DNA of 64,000 nt from Puniceicoccaceae bacterium (GCA_902587165.1 CACIKF010000001.1:186001-250000), one strand, 5' to 3'; shown: positions 47,136 to 57,072, counted from the first letter of the stretch. Notes: generated by a model not told the origin, from the sequence alone. A program made the numbers and translations.

Positions 47136-47861
47136 CTACTTATCAACGCCCTGCCAAAAATACCATGAATCGGAATACTTCTCCCCCTTTTCTGCCGGGA
47201 ACTCTTCAATCGGCATCTGCCCTATATGGCCATCCGCATACACAAAAGTTCCGATGCCATCGGTATTATTAGGGGGACTCCCCGGGGAAACACTAACGCC
47301 GAACCATTGCTTTCCCGGGACAAGATTGCCTTCAGATATATAAAGCGTTCGCCCTGGTGCCAACAAACGATTCACAGTTAGTTGCCCGGTGGATATTGGT
47401 CTATTCCTTCCTACCCCATTTAAGACCCAGTTCATCCCATAAGTACTATATCTGGGGGGATTCTTATCAATTGTCACCTCAGAGGCCTCTCGACGCTGGA
47501 TAGGAGACCCGAGAACCTTAAATTTACTATGGTGCAGCTGTGCTTCCCCCGTAGCATTTCCGAAGTATCCGCCATCAAGTAGCTGCCTCTTCCAAGAACT
47601 TTGCTTTCGCCCTTCTTCTTCATTAGGGCCGATCCACGAATTCAAAAGTCTAAAATTATTATCATTTGAGTACAGTGCGCATGCGGCGTATATTTGGCGA
47701 AGATTACTCGCACTTTCAGCTCGATACGCATTGGTGCGTACCTTTTGTACTGCAGGTAATAATAACGCCGCTAAGATTGCAACCACCGCAATGACTGTGA
47801 GCAATTCGATTAATGTGAAACCCCATCGGTTCTGATATCGTTTTACTGGAAAATTAGCCAT
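47136..47861 (-). CDS. Pseudopilin-like protein with prepilin cleavage/methylation motif
   Basis: A 241-residue protein with a type IV prepilin signal: a short basic leader, then GFTLIELL (residues 14-21) with Glu at position +5 and a hydrophobic helix to about residue 36. The rest resembles the DUF1559-type pseudopilins abundant in Planctomycetes, Lentisphaerae and Verrucomicrobia ([23 protein letters not shown] ... [16 protein letters not shown]). These proteins occur in many copies, often beside sulfatases and glycosidases, and may help display or move degradation machinery; the role is not established. It stands between a sulfatase gene (99 bp) and the GH31 gene. Confidence 0.85.
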   Translation of the reverse strand: MANFPVKRYQNRWGFTLIELLTVIAVVAILAALLLPAVQKVRTNAYRAESASNLRQIYAACALYSNDNNFRLLNSWIGPNEEEGRKQSSWKRQLLDGGYFGNATGEAQLHHSKFKVLGSPIQRREASEVTIDKNPPRYSTYGMNWVLNGVGRNRPISTGQLTVNRLLAPGRTLYISEGNLVPGKQWFGVSVSPGSPPNNTDGIGTFVYADGHIGQMPIEEFPAEKGEKYSDSWYFWQGVDK

Positions 47862-47960
47862 CTAACAACTATTAGCAAAAAGGTGCGCACTTAGTCTTTA
47901 GACATTACGCCGAATAAAATAAACAAAAGCGCTAGTGCTAGCGTAAAGTATTTGCACCCA

Positions 47961-49568
47961 TTAATTGACGGGGGGAAGTGCAGATTCCCATCCCTCACTA
48001 AGCAATTCAGCTAGTTCCCTTCGTTTCGGCGCATATTCGATACGGTTCGCCAAGTTGACTTGCTCCAACTCATCAAGATCTATGTGATACAGCTCAGTGA
48101 ATCGAACGATTGCATGGTCATCATCACGATCTGCGTAGTCAATCCACTCAGTATAGCGATGCGACTTTGTTCGAATCGATCTTCCAAGGTGCTTGCCCTG
48201 TCGGCAAAGTGTGAATGCCGCCTTTTTCCAAGCTTGATCTGGAGTTTCGACCAAAGGAAGAAAGGAGATCCCCTCTAACTTTTCGTGCGGCAAATCAAGC
48301 CCCAACATATCACACAAGGTCGGATATAGATCGACTAATTCGACGATTTCTCCACAGGTCGCGCCATCGGTGACGCCCGGAATCCTGACGATCATGGGCA
48401 CTCGCGTCGCTTGCTCAAACAAGCTAATCTTGCTCCACATGCCGTGCTCGCCAAGATGAAAGCCATGGTCTGAGGTAAGGATAACTATCGTGTTGTCTGC
48501 TTGTCCCGACTCTTCCAGAGCTTCTAGCATTAGGCCAATTTGGTCATCAATAAAACTCGCACAGGCATAATAGGCATGGATCGCAGCTTGGGCTTGTTCG
48601 GGAGTTTCTTCACGTATTTTAAAAATATCCCAGTTGCGCCCATGACGCTTGGCGACCGACGGGATATCTTGATCTAATTCTTTGCGCGCCTCGGTCAGAT
48701 GGAGCGTGCTGGGATCATATAGATCGAAATACTTCTTAGGTGCGATCAACGGCGTGTGGGGTCGACTGCTTCCATAAGTAATGAAAAACTGCTCGCCACT
48801 TTCAGCGTGCTCGCGAATCAAATTAGCAACTACCCGCGCCTTCACTCCATCAGGATTGCGCTCCTCAATGTCTCCGCTATCGCCAATTAACTCAGCAGAT
48901 AAAGTTTGGAATACACTTCGCCCTTTTTCCCATTGCTCGGAGCCTTTAACCGCATTGGCCCAAAGCTCTTTTCGAACCTTCATCGCCTCAATCATTTTGG
49001 CATCCCATTCTAAATCAGAGGTATAGGTCCATGTCTTAGGAGGATTAGGGGGAGTGCCCTTAGGGATGCTATATCCAATCACCCTGCCTTTATAACCTTC
49101 TTGTTTCCCAGCTCTTAACATCCCATCGTATGCAGATGACTGGGCGATGGCATCCCAGTTATGATGAAACAACTTTCCTATCATATAAGTCTTAATAGGA
49201 TGACTTTTTAAAGTCTCACCAATTGTGGTCGCCCAATGGGGTATAACCTCTTGGAACTTATCGGCGTTGCTAAAAACCCTCGTCGTATCCGAGCGCAATC
49301 CAGTATTGAATGAGCTACGCGAAGGGTTGCATACGGGATTTTGACAATAAGCCTTCGTAAACAAAGTTCCTGTTTTGGCAAATTCGTCTAAGTTCGGCGT
49401 TTGCACCTGATCGTTTCCGTAAGCACCGATAGCTGCGGCAGACCAATCTTCGGGGCATAGAAACAAAATGTTCATCTTTGATAGGTCAGGCAATGCGGCC
49501 TGCAGCACCCCAACTGGAATAAATTGAGTAAGGACAAGTGCGCTTAGGAAATAAGATTTATAGTTCAT
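47961..49568 (-). CDS. Exported sulfatase, Cys-type
   Basis: A 535-residue sulfatase with a signal peptide of about 24 residues. The metal site begins LFLCPEDWSAAAIGAYG, with a CPED in place of the usual xxDD, so one first-position acidic ligand differs from its paralogs. The formylglycine precursor is Cys80 in VCNPSRSSFNTG. Later blocks are FFITYGSSRPHTPL, TSDHGFHLGEHGMWSK and FTLCRQGKHLGRSIRTKSHRYTEW. It forms a tight series with two further sulfatase genes upstream (gaps of 15 and 9 bp). Substrate is not deducible. Confidence 0.9.
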   Translation of the reverse strand: MNYKSYFLSALVLTQFIPVGVLQAALPDLSKMNILFLCPEDWSAAAIGAYGNDQVQTPNLDEFAKTGTLFTKAYCQNPVCNPSRSSFNTGLRSDTTRVFSNADKFQEVIPHWATTIGETLKSHPIKTYMIGKLFHHNWDAIAQSSAYDGMLRAGKQEGYKGRVIGYSIPKGTPPNPPKTWTYTSDLEWDAKMIEAMKVRKELWANAVKGSEQWEKGRSVFQTLSAELIGDSGDIEERNPDGVKARVVANLIREHAESGEQFFITYGSSRPHTPLIAPKKYFDLYDPSTLHLTEARKELDQDIPSVAKRHGRNWDIFKIREETPEQAQAAIHAYYACASFIDDQIGLMLEALEESGQADNTIVILTSDHGFHLGEHGMWSKISLFEQATRVPMIVRIPGVTDGATCGEIVELVDLYPTLCDMLGLDLPHEKLEGISFLPLVETPDQAWKKAAFTLCRQGKHLGRSIRTKSHRYTEWIDYADRDDDHAIVRFTELYHIDLDELEQVNLANRIEYAPKRRELAELLSEGWESALPPVN

Positions 49569-49583
49569 AATATTTTTGTAGTT

Positions 49584-51104
49584 TTAGTTACCGCTTGCTT
49601 CGCGGAATTTAGAATATTCTGGGTTCACATCAGCGTTCCTAAAAATGTCGCGATCTTTCCAGAGCTCGTAGGTCGCACGGAGCTGCACATCGCTTTCCGA
49701 ATATTGCCCTTGGTCATCAGTATCATTGATCCAATTTTCTAAAACTTCCCGATGCCTAAGCAGCTCTGCCTCAAAGTCAGATAAAGAGGCTAGGTTGTTG
49801 ATCTGATGAAGATCTGCATCCATGTCATAAAGTTCTTCCCGAGGACGCAGACCAAACCAATGTTCTGCTTGATATGCAGTCAATTCCCCGGCTTCAAACA
49901 AGCGCCGCATATCCTTTGACGGAGGGCGGTCGTCACGATAGCCCGGCTGCATCAAAGGGCGTTCTAAATAATAGTTTCGAATATAGCGATATCGATCGGA
50001 TCGGACTGTACGTATCCGGTCGATCGTGTAGTCGCAACGATCACGCGCCCCAAGCACATACTCCGCGGCTTTGTATTCAGATCCAAATAAATTTTGACCC
50101 TCCAAATAGTTTGGCAGCTCGGCACCTGCCAGCGCCAGAGTGGTTGCGCCGACATCCAGAAGGGTCACTAGATTATTAACGACATGCCCGGGTGAGATCG
50201 CGGGATGATTCCCCTTGATAATTAGCGGCACGAGCATCCCTCCTTCGTAACAAAACTGTTTATGCCTGAGCGAGGTATTATGCCCATGGTCGGAAAAGAA
50301 GAAAATGATGGTGTTCTCCATCTCGCCATCCGCTTCGAGTTGCTGTAGAATATGAAAAATGCGCGCATCCGATCCGCGGGCATTATCGAAATGAACGGAC
50401 CATGCCTGATGAAGGGCTGGAGTGTTTGGGAAATAAGGAGGCAATGACAAAGAATCCTTTGCAATAAAATCAGCCTCATTGAGATAACGTCGATCGCCCT
50501 TTCCTCCATCGATTTGTATCTGACCGAACCAGGGACGACTCTTATCAACACGCGCTCCCCAGACATCTTCTGTATACGACTTCCAATGCTCAGCTCGATT
50601 CCCCTGCCAGCCATTCATCCCTGCGACGTAGTCAGCCCTGGTTCCTACATCATAGAGATCCCGCCGGTCATAGTGAAAGTTATAATCGTCCTTACCGCTA
50701 TTGAAAGTAAAGTAGCCCTGCGCACGCATGAGCTCGGGAATTGTCTTCATCCCCGCAGGAAGTTTGATGCGTAGATCTGGAGGAACGATCTCGCCTTCAG
50801 GCGAACGGCTAGAGCGATGCTGGTGCGTCCCAGTCGTCGTCTGCATTACCCCGGTAATTAGGGCAGACCGGCTAGACGAACAGACTGGCGAAACCGCATA
50901 AGCCCGCTTAAAAAGTACCCCATCAGCAGCAAGTCGATCGACAGTCGGCGTATGTTCCTGATTCACGGCATCTCCATAGCAGCCAAAAAAGGGCGACAAA
51001 TCCTCGGCAACAATCCATAAAATATTGGGTAACCGAGTAGAAGACGCCGCCAGAGGCAGTAAGAAACTGAGCAAAAATAGAACTAAAAGGCCCGACTGCA
51101 TCAA
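49584..51104 (-). CDS. Exported sulfatase, heparan N-sulfatase-like, with CSSSR active site
   Basis: A 506-residue sulfatase with a signal peptide (about residues 1-21). The metal site is AEDLSPFFGCYG. The modified residue would be Cys75, in PVCSSSRSALITG; the third motif position is Ser where Pro or Ala is usual, a variant known among sulfamidase-like sulfatases. Other blocks are FFFSDHGHNTSLRHKQFCYEGGMLVPLI and RCDYTIDRIRTVRSDRYRYIRNY near the end. The overall pattern recalls N-sulfoglucosamine sulfohydrolase. It could act on a differently placed sulfate group from its neighbours. Confidence 0.88.
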   Translation of the reverse strand: MMQSGLLVLFLLSFLLPLAASSTRLPNILWIVAEDLSPFFGCYGDAVNQEHTPTVDRLAADGVLFKRAYAVSPVCSSSRSALITGVMQTTTGTHQHRSSRSPEGEIVPPDLRIKLPAGMKTIPELMRAQGYFTFNSGKDDYNFHYDRRDLYDVGTRADYVAGMNGWQGNRAEHWKSYTEDVWGARVDKSRPWFGQIQIDGGKGDRRYLNEADFIAKDSLSLPPYFPNTPALHQAWSVHFDNARGSDARIFHILQQLEADGEMENTIIFFFSDHGHNTSLRHKQFCYEGGMLVPLIIKGNHPAISPGHVVNNLVTLLDVGATTLALAGAELPNYLEGQNLFGSEYKAAEYVLGARDRCDYTIDRIRTVRSDRYRYIRNYYLERPLMQPGYRDDRPPSKDMRRLFEAGELTAYQAEHWFGLRPREELYDMDADLHQINNLASLSDFEAELLRHREVLENWINDTDDQGQYSESDVQLRATYELWKDRDIFRNADVNPEYSKFREASGN

Positions 51105-51113
51105 ATAGGGGAT

Positions 51114-52568
51114 TTATTTTTTACTACCCAGCGTGTTACGCGGAACATATCGCCGATCTGGGAAATTAAAGTTTGGATCTGGGTGTTCGCTACGCGCCTT
51201 TGCCATTAAATTAGAAAGCTCTGCGGCAATTTCTGGATATTGCTCGGCAAGATTTTTAGTCTCTCCCAAGTCTGCAGATAAATCATACAGCTCAATTGGC
51301 GAATCTGGACTGACCGAGACCTTATAGCGCACACCTTTCCAGTTACCTTTACGCACTGCCTGTCTGCCTTTTTTTTCGTGAAACTCCCAATATAAGTAAT
51401 CGTGCACAGCTTGTTCACCCTCCCCAAGTAGAGTGGGTAAAAATGAGAGGCCATCTATATTTTCGGGGATTGGCTGCCCAGAGATCTCAGCGATAGTCGG
51501 AAAGACATCCCAAAAAGCTGAGATGTGATTGGTTCTTGAACCCGCCTCAATTTGGCTGGGCCAAGTAGCAATCATCGGCACACGAATGCCTCCTTCGTAA
51601 AGGTCGCGTTTCTTTCCTTTGAACGGGCCATTAGAGTTAAAATATTCGGGATTGTGGCCCGCTTCAGAGTGAGGTCCATTATCGGACGTAAATATGATCA
51701 AGGTATCTTCGGCAATTCCCAAGGCTTCCAACTTCGCGACTATGCCGCCTACATAGTCATCAATACAATTTACCATCGCGGCAAAGGCGGCATGCGCTTC
51801 GGGCTGAGATCCGTAGGCGCCTTTGCGAAAGCGAGGGCCTGCGTCGGTCCCTACGTATGAGCTCTCTGGTAGAAACTTTCCGCGGTATTTATTCATATAC
51901 TCCTCTTGAGCGAACATCTCCGCATGTGGCTGAATAATCGCGTAATAGCAGAAGAACGCTTGGCCTTGATTCGCTTCAATGAAATCAAGCACTTCTTGAT
52001 GGATCAAATCGGGCGCATAAGTTCCCGTCTCCATACCAAAGTTATCCCAAAGAACCTCAAGCTGATCATCATCCCAGAGAAAATACGGATAGTAATGGTG
52101 TGCGATACGCTGACAATTATAGCCATAAAAGCGATCAAAGCCCATGTTAAGAGGTTCACTTGGGGTATCTGGTGCACCCAAGCCCCACTTGCCAAATATA
52201 CCACTGGTGTATCCCGCAGGCCTTAACATCTGAGGTATAATATAAGTACTCTCCGGCATCGGATACTGGCCTTCAGGTTGCCACTCTAAGTTACCACGAA
52301 CTGGCGCGTGCCCAGTGTGCAGACCTGTGAGCAGTGAGGCCCTGGAGGGTGCACAGACTGTACTACCTGAATAGTGGTCGGTGAAAATCATCCCCTTGCG
52401 TGCAAGCTCATCTATGTGGGGCGTCTCGAAATGTGACTGCCCTAATATGCTCAAATCGCCATAACCCAAGTCATCGGCTAAAATATAAACAATGTTTGTG
52501 TGTGGCTTGGCGCTAGCAAGCAGTCCAAGTAATAATGTGGCGCTCAGGGTGTATGCTAATTTTATCAT
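51114..52568 (-). CDS. Exported arylsulfatase A-like sulfatase
   Basis: A 484-residue sulfatase with a 20-residue signal peptide (LLASA-KPH). The metal site ADDLGYGDLSILGQ is followed by the classic signature Cys72 in VCAPSRASLLTGLHTGHAPVRGN. TSDNGPHSEAGHNPEYFNS and a GGIRVPMIATWPSQI block follow. The pattern is that of the arylsulfatase A / galactosamine-6-sulfatase branch, clearly different from the iduronate-sulfatase-like members of the locus. It lies 9 bp upstream of the next sulfatase gene. A 6-O- or 4-O-sulfated galactose derivative would be a reasonable substrate, as inference only. Confidence 0.92.
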   Translation of the reverse strand: MIKLAYTLSATLLLGLLASAKPHTNIVYILADDLGYGDLSILGQSHFETPHIDELARKGMIFTDHYSGSTVCAPSRASLLTGLHTGHAPVRGNLEWQPEGQYPMPESTYIIPQMLRPAGYTSGIFGKWGLGAPDTPSEPLNMGFDRFYGYNCQRIAHHYYPYFLWDDDQLEVLWDNFGMETGTYAPDLIHQEVLDFIEANQGQAFFCYYAIIQPHAEMFAQEEYMNKYRGKFLPESSYVGTDAGPRFRKGAYGSQPEAHAAFAAMVNCIDDYVGGIVAKLEALGIAEDTLIIFTSDNGPHSEAGHNPEYFNSNGPFKGKKRDLYEGGIRVPMIATWPSQIEAGSRTNHISAFWDVFPTIAEISGQPIPENIDGLSFLPTLLGEGEQAVHDYLYWEFHEKKGRQAVRKGNWKGVRYKVSVSPDSPIELYDLSADLGETKNLAEQYPEIAAELSNLMAKARSEHPDPNFNFPDRRYVPRNTLGSKK

Positions 52569-52602
52569 ATTATTTAAATTAAAGCTTCGAAAGTATTTTT
52601 TA

Positions 52603-54012
52603 TCATTGATTCACAGCGATGAAAATAACCCCATTTGCGGGTATTTTAACTAGTCCATTCAAGTCGAGCTTACTCTTTTTCCAGATGTTACGTAAGCTAA
52701 TCGATGGCCTCTCTTTTAATCCAAGTGTAGTTGTACTCAGCACGAAGGTTTTGACTGCCTCGCTACGATTAAAAACCGCGACCCATGCGGCATCTGAACT
52801 GCCCCTTTTTTCTGACTTCCACACTTCAATGTTCTCCTTGGCATGAATCAGAGAACCCATCACACCATTTTGGTTACACGCGAGCATGTCGGTATCTGTG
52901 ATTAAGTTCAGGGAAAACGTATCCAAGGACGGTAAATCTCCGCCCATCATAAGAGGGGATGCAGCCATGGCACGCATTGTGATAAAAGTCTCCATCTGGT
53001 CGCTATTGAGCTGGCACCTGCGGTGCACTCCTTTGCCCGCTAAAGCGATATCGCCTTTATCCATGACTGTCTTTGCACCATCAGTGCTGGGGGGAGACAT
53101 AAGCTGTAATTGACCGAATGGTATCATGTCCATGTCGATCCAAAACCCAGGCTGTTCCTTGCCCTCCCACTTACGCCAAGCATCAAAGCACAAATCGATA
53201 TACTTCTGTTCGTCCCAAACATCAGGAGTCACGCGCAGCATGTTACCCATCTTGAAAAAGTCGATCGCTTCGGGGTCGACCTTGCCGCCTGGTGAAAGGC
53301 TTAAGAGTATCGGCCTGCCAGTTCTAGCGATTGCATTGGCGACTGCTTCGACTTCATCTGGGTGCGCCACGATGTCGTCGTATTTAATCATCTCCACTCC
53401 CATACTGGCAATATGTTCGATCAAGCCATCATACCATTGCTGAGCCCCGGGCTTGCTCATATCCACCGCGTAGCAATAGTGGCACCATTTGCAGTTCTCC
53501 TCTGGGCTTGTATTCGCTATATCACGCGCCGTATAGCGAGTCCCTTTGATGGGAAGATCCATTTCATACGCCTTTCGAGGGATTCCTCGCATTAAATGTA
53601 CTCCAAATTTAAGTCCCAGCTCATGACACCTTTCGGCAATCGGCTTGAGACCATTAGGAAAATAAACTTCGGAAGGCAGAAAATATCCGTATTCATCAAT
53701 CCGAATATCATGCGCATGTTTTTCTGCTGGAAAAATGGTGCCTTCTTGAAGGGTATATTCGCCAAACCATCCATTATCGATGACGAAGTATTCGTAACCA
53801 TATGGCAGTAACTTTTCTGCCATTGCCTCAAGGTTAGCAAGGGCAGCCTGCTCATGTAAGTAGACGCCATAACTGTCAAAACTGTTCCAGCCCATTGGCG
53901 GCGTCTGCGCCAGCGCCTCGCTTGTGGCAGCCGAAGCAGTTAGAGCACGAGCAGATAAGACAAACATTAGTGCCGCATTTATGGATAGTCTATTCATGAG
54001 GAGTTTTTCCAT
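52603..54012 (-). CDS. Exported GH27 alpha-galactosidase-like enzyme
   Basis: A 469-residue family 27 glycosidase. A signal peptide is seen if translation begins at the second Met (MNRLSINAALMFVLS, residue 7, about 53994). The catalytic domain opens with TPPMGWNSFDSYG (38-49) and YEYFVIDNGWF. The nucleophile is Asp212 in EMIKYDDIVAHP and the acid/base probably Asp264 in RVTPDVWD. The MRGIPRKAYEMDLPIKGT and ENCKWCHYC segments mark a subgroup frequent in marine glycan loci. A C-terminal beta-sandwich ends the protein. It would release alpha-linked galactose, or a related sugar, after desulfation. Confidence 0.9.
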   Translation of the reverse strand: MEKLLMNRLSINAALMFVLSARALTASAATSEALAQTPPMGWNSFDSYGVYLHEQAALANLEAMAEKLLPYGYEYFVIDNGWFGEYTLQEGTIFPAEKHAHDIRIDEYGYFLPSEVYFPNGLKPIAERCHELGLKFGVHLMRGIPRKAYEMDLPIKGTRYTARDIANTSPEENCKWCHYCYAVDMSKPGAQQWYDGLIEHIASMGVEMIKYDDIVAHPDEVEAVANAIARTGRPILLSLSPGGKVDPEAIDFFKMGNMLRVTPDVWDEQKYIDLCFDAWRKWEGKEQPGFWIDMDMIPFGQLQLMSPPSTDGAKTVMDKGDIALAGKGVHRRCQLNSDQMETFITMRAMAASPLMMGGDLPSLDTFSLNLITDTDMLACNQNGVMGSLIHAKENIEVWKSEKRGSSDAAWVAVFNRSEAVKTFVLSTTTLGLKERPSISLRNIWKKSKLDLNGLVKIPANGVIFIAVNQ

Positions 54013-54037
54013 GAGAGATCATTCATCTTTTACCGTC

Positions 54038-55510
54038 CTAATTTGCCAAGGCTGAGGCATTACTCATAGTATCAACAAAAGGCTTCAATTGCTTGCTTAG
54101 TCTCTTAACTAGTGCCGCATGCTCAGGGTAGCCTGCTAAATTAGTGACCTCATCGGGGTCGTTTGCATGGTCATATAGCTCGCGACCTGCTACGCCCCTT
54201 TTCCACTCTGTATAGCGCCAACGATCCGTGCGGAGCGAGAAGCCGTATGCTTCACCTCGCGAATGAATTACCTGTGAAATCGCTGGCTTATCCCAATCGG
54301 CCAGTGGGTCATTAAGTAGTGGCACTAGACTCTCTCCTTCTAATACCGGTGGAACTTCATATCCAGCATGATCAACAATTGTTGGATACAGATCCACTAA
54401 TTCGACAATTTTGCTACAGGCCTGAGTCTGCGCACTAATTCCACTGCCGGCGATAATCAGCGGGACTCGAAGCGAACGTTCAAAATTTTTACGCTTATAC
54501 CAAAGCCCTTTTTCTCCGAGGAAGTATCCATGATCAGACCAAACTATAATCAAGGTATCATCCATCAGATCATTTTCCTCGAGAGCATCCATTATGCGTC
54601 CAATCTGGGCATCCACAAATGAAATACAGGCAAAATAGGCCTGCTTACATTTACGGACTTCATCCACCGCAATATTTGAACCGTAAAAGAATGGCCAATT
54701 ATTTCCTGAGTCGCGTAGTACTGCCATCGGCGGAACATCTTCCAAATCCTCCTTTGACTGATCAAGGTCCGGCATCGTTATAGCCTCTAACGGATACAGG
54801 TCGAAATATTTCTTCGGGGCGACGTACGGACAATGAGGATTAAAAAAGCCAGCCGCGACAAAGAAGGGCTGTTCCATGTTGCGCTCAATCATTTCGATAG
54901 CACGAGATGCGACCATGCCGTCGGTATGTTCTTCATCCTCACTGACGGGGTCCCACCAAGCCATTGAGATCCCTAATTTCTCTTTCTTATCTGGGTTTCC
55001 TTTTTTTCCTCCTGGGTAGCGAATGATCTCGTCCTCTTGCAAGCTGTCGATTCCTTGCGGGTTAAAGCGCTCCTGCCAGCTTAACTTATCATCATTACCA
55101 TTAGTGCCAATCTGACTAGGGTTCCCATAATGATAGATCTTACCTACGCGCCCAACATAATATCCCTTATCTTGGAAAAACTGGCCAAGGGTCAGCGTGT
55201 CGGGTCGTTTATTGCGAATGTTATCGCCCAGACTAAAACAGTCAGTGGTGTTAGGGCGAAGTCCCGACATAACACTTACCCTACTCGGCCCACAAAGCGG
55301 TTGTTGGCAATACGCATTATTGAATTGGACACCCATCTTTGCTAGACGGTCCATATTAGGTGTCTGCACTTGTTCGTGTCCGTAGCACCCAAGGTCGGTA
55401 TTAAGGTCATCAATTGCAATGAAGACGACATTCATTGGTCTCGCCGTAAGTGTGCACACTGCCGCTAAGCCCATCGCAAGGTAACTAATATTTTTTAATA
55501 GATAAGGCAT
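54038..55510 (-). CDS. Exported sulfatase, iduronate-2-sulfatase-like
   Basis: A 490-residue sulfatase with a signal peptide (residues 1-23). The metal site is IDDLNTDLGCYG, and the formylglycine precursor is Cys73 in LCGPSRVSVMSGLRPNTTD. Later blocks are FFVAAGFFNPHCPYVAPKKYF, VWSDHGYFLGEKGLWYKR and SQVIHSRGEAYGFSLRTDRWRYTEW. It is 9 bp from the next sulfatase gene upstream and 25 bp from GH27 downstream. Among the seven sulfatases it groups with those having the iduronate-sulfatase order of motifs but differs in the middle part. Confidence 0.92.
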   Translation of the reverse strand: MPYLLKNISYLAMGLAAVCTLTARPMNVVFIAIDDLNTDLGCYGHEQVQTPNMDRLAKMGVQFNNAYCQQPLCGPSRVSVMSGLRPNTTDCFSLGDNIRNKRPDTLTLGQFFQDKGYYVGRVGKIYHYGNPSQIGTNGNDDKLSWQERFNPQGIDSLQEDEIIRYPGGKKGNPDKKEKLGISMAWWDPVSEDEEHTDGMVASRAIEMIERNMEQPFFVAAGFFNPHCPYVAPKKYFDLYPLEAITMPDLDQSKEDLEDVPPMAVLRDSGNNWPFFYGSNIAVDEVRKCKQAYFACISFVDAQIGRIMDALEENDLMDDTLIIVWSDHGYFLGEKGLWYKRKNFERSLRVPLIIAGSGISAQTQACSKIVELVDLYPTIVDHAGYEVPPVLEGESLVPLLNDPLADWDKPAISQVIHSRGEAYGFSLRTDRWRYTEWKRGVAGRELYDHANDPDEVTNLAGYPEHAALVKRLSKQLKPFVDTMSNASALAN

Positions 55511-55519
55511 CGATGACTT

Positions 55520-57037
55520 CTAATTGAGCGAACGTAAATCGCGGCGGGTCTTGATCGTATGATCCATCTCTTTGATGGAATCATCTTTTTGACTCTTTAA
55601 TATTTCTTCTGCCTCGAAGGCTGGTAGGTATGTCTTTAGTTCGGCTATCGCGACTTCAGCTTTCTCAGGGTCAGAGTGTATTAGATTCGTCCACTGCATC
55701 GGATCATTCTCCAAGTCGTATAATTCCTCAAAGCCCCTGGCATATGAAGTATAATGCCACCGCTCAGCTATTACAGAATGATTGCCTTTACCCTGTGTAC
55801 TTACAGTCGGAGGCCAAGCGAGATTTGGATTCTCCAGAAGAGGCCTGATAGTTGTTCCGTCTAGTTCCTTTTCTGGTAAGCCGCATAGGTCAATCAATGT
55901 CGGGTAAAGGTCTATGAGGTTCACATTACGCCGGCAGTCCTGCCCAGTTTGCATATTGGGAGTTTGAATAATCAGCGGTAACTGAGTCGCTTCGCGCCAT
56001 AGCGAGGCCTTACGGAACTTCAATTTCTCGCCGAAGTGCCATCCGTGATCTCCCCATATGACTACAATAGTATTGTCCGCGTATCGGCTATTAGCTAAGG
56101 CATCTAGGACGACCCCTACACATTCATCTGCATAAGAAACCGTGGCCAGGTAGGCTTGAACCACGTCTTGCATGACTCCATATTCTCGGCACCATTGAAA
56201 ATCAACATGCGGCTTAAATGCTGCCGCGCCGTGAACATTTAAAATATCATCAAGGTCATCCATCCGATATTCTGGAACTATCACTGATTCCAAGGGGTGC
56301 AGGTCAAAATACTCCTTGGGTGCATAAAATGGGAGGTGCGGTTTAGAAATCCCTACCGCCATAAAGAATGGCTTTTCGTAGTCTTCTTTGAGCTTCGTTT
56401 CAAACCACTTTGCCGTACGATAATCTTTTGTTTGTTCCTTTTCCCCTAACAGTGGCCCAAACGCCAAACGCGATCCACCGCTTTTTATGAATTTGGGGTT
56501 TTGGATCTTCCGTCCATTGATGATGCCTTCATCCCTACAAAAATATCGTTCTGGGTCGACCTTTCCTCCGCCTTTCGCTACCTCCCAAATATCAAATGCC
56601 CAGTGCCCATGGTCTTGGCCATTCTCTGTGGAATGCTTGTGGAAAATCTTTCCTTTGGAAATTGTTACATAACCATGCTTCGAAAAGTATTCTGGTAGGG
56701 TAGCGCTTTTTTGTACGATCGCTGAGTCGAGCATGTTATTGCTATTACCGTAGAGACCCGTCGTTGATGGCATAAATCCTGAAAGCAGCGCAGAGCGGGA
56801 TGGTCCACAAACTGGCCCCGGGCAACTGGCATTACGAAAAACCATTGCTTGCTGCGCGAAGCGATCTATGTGTGGAGTCTTAGCCTGCGGGTGCCCACCA
56901 TAGACCCCGACCCAATCGTTTAAATCATCGACAGAGATAAACAACACGTTCGGCCGATCTTCTTGAGCAAATAAAAAACTGGTAGCAAATGTGGAAGCTA
57001 GTGCGAGTATGCTTAGATATTTAAAGAGTAAATTCAT
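55520..57037 (-). CDS. Exported sulfatase, paralog of the one at 40.2-41.6 kb
   Basis: A 505-residue sulfatase with a signal peptide ending at LFA-QED. The metal site ISVDDLNDWVGVYGG and Cys77 in VCGPSRSALLSG are present. It runs parallel to the sulfatase at 40164-41603 (RPNVLFI.VDDLNDWVGV, LPEYFSKHGY, GKIFHKH, MAVGISKPHLPFY, IWGDHGWHFGEKLKF), so the two are clear paralogs within the locus. The C-terminal 25 residues are charged and extend beyond the family core. Upstream in the operon, 35 bp away, is the Gfo/Idh/MocA oxidoreductase gene. Confidence 0.92.
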   Translation of the reverse strand: MNLLFKYLSILALASTFATSFLFAQEDRPNVLFISVDDLNDWVGVYGGHPQAKTPHIDRFAQQAMVFRNASCPGPVCGPSRSALLSGFMPSTTGLYGNSNNMLDSAIVQKSATLPEYFSKHGYVTISKGKIFHKHSTENGQDHGHWAFDIWEVAKGGGKVDPERYFCRDEGIINGRKIQNPKFIKSGGSRLAFGPLLGEKEQTKDYRTAKWFETKLKEDYEKPFFMAVGISKPHLPFYAPKEYFDLHPLESVIVPEYRMDDLDDILNVHGAAAFKPHVDFQWCREYGVMQDVVQAYLATVSYADECVGVVLDALANSRYADNTIVVIWGDHGWHFGEKLKFRKASLWREATQLPLIIQTPNMQTGQDCRRNVNLIDLYPTLIDLCGLPEKELDGTTIRPLLENPNLAWPPTVSTQGKGNHSVIAERWHYTSYARGFEELYDLENDPMQWTNLIHSDPEKAEVAIAELKTYLPAFEAEEILKSQKDDSIKEMDHTIKTRRDLRSLN

Positions 57038-57072
57038 ATATAATAGCTAGATTAATCAGGCTAAGTCGTAAA

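Noticed and set aside
47015-47209. 64-codon minus-strand frame between the pseudopilin and GH31 genes
   Set aside because: It overlaps the 3' end of the pseudopilin gene in another frame and has no recognisable features.
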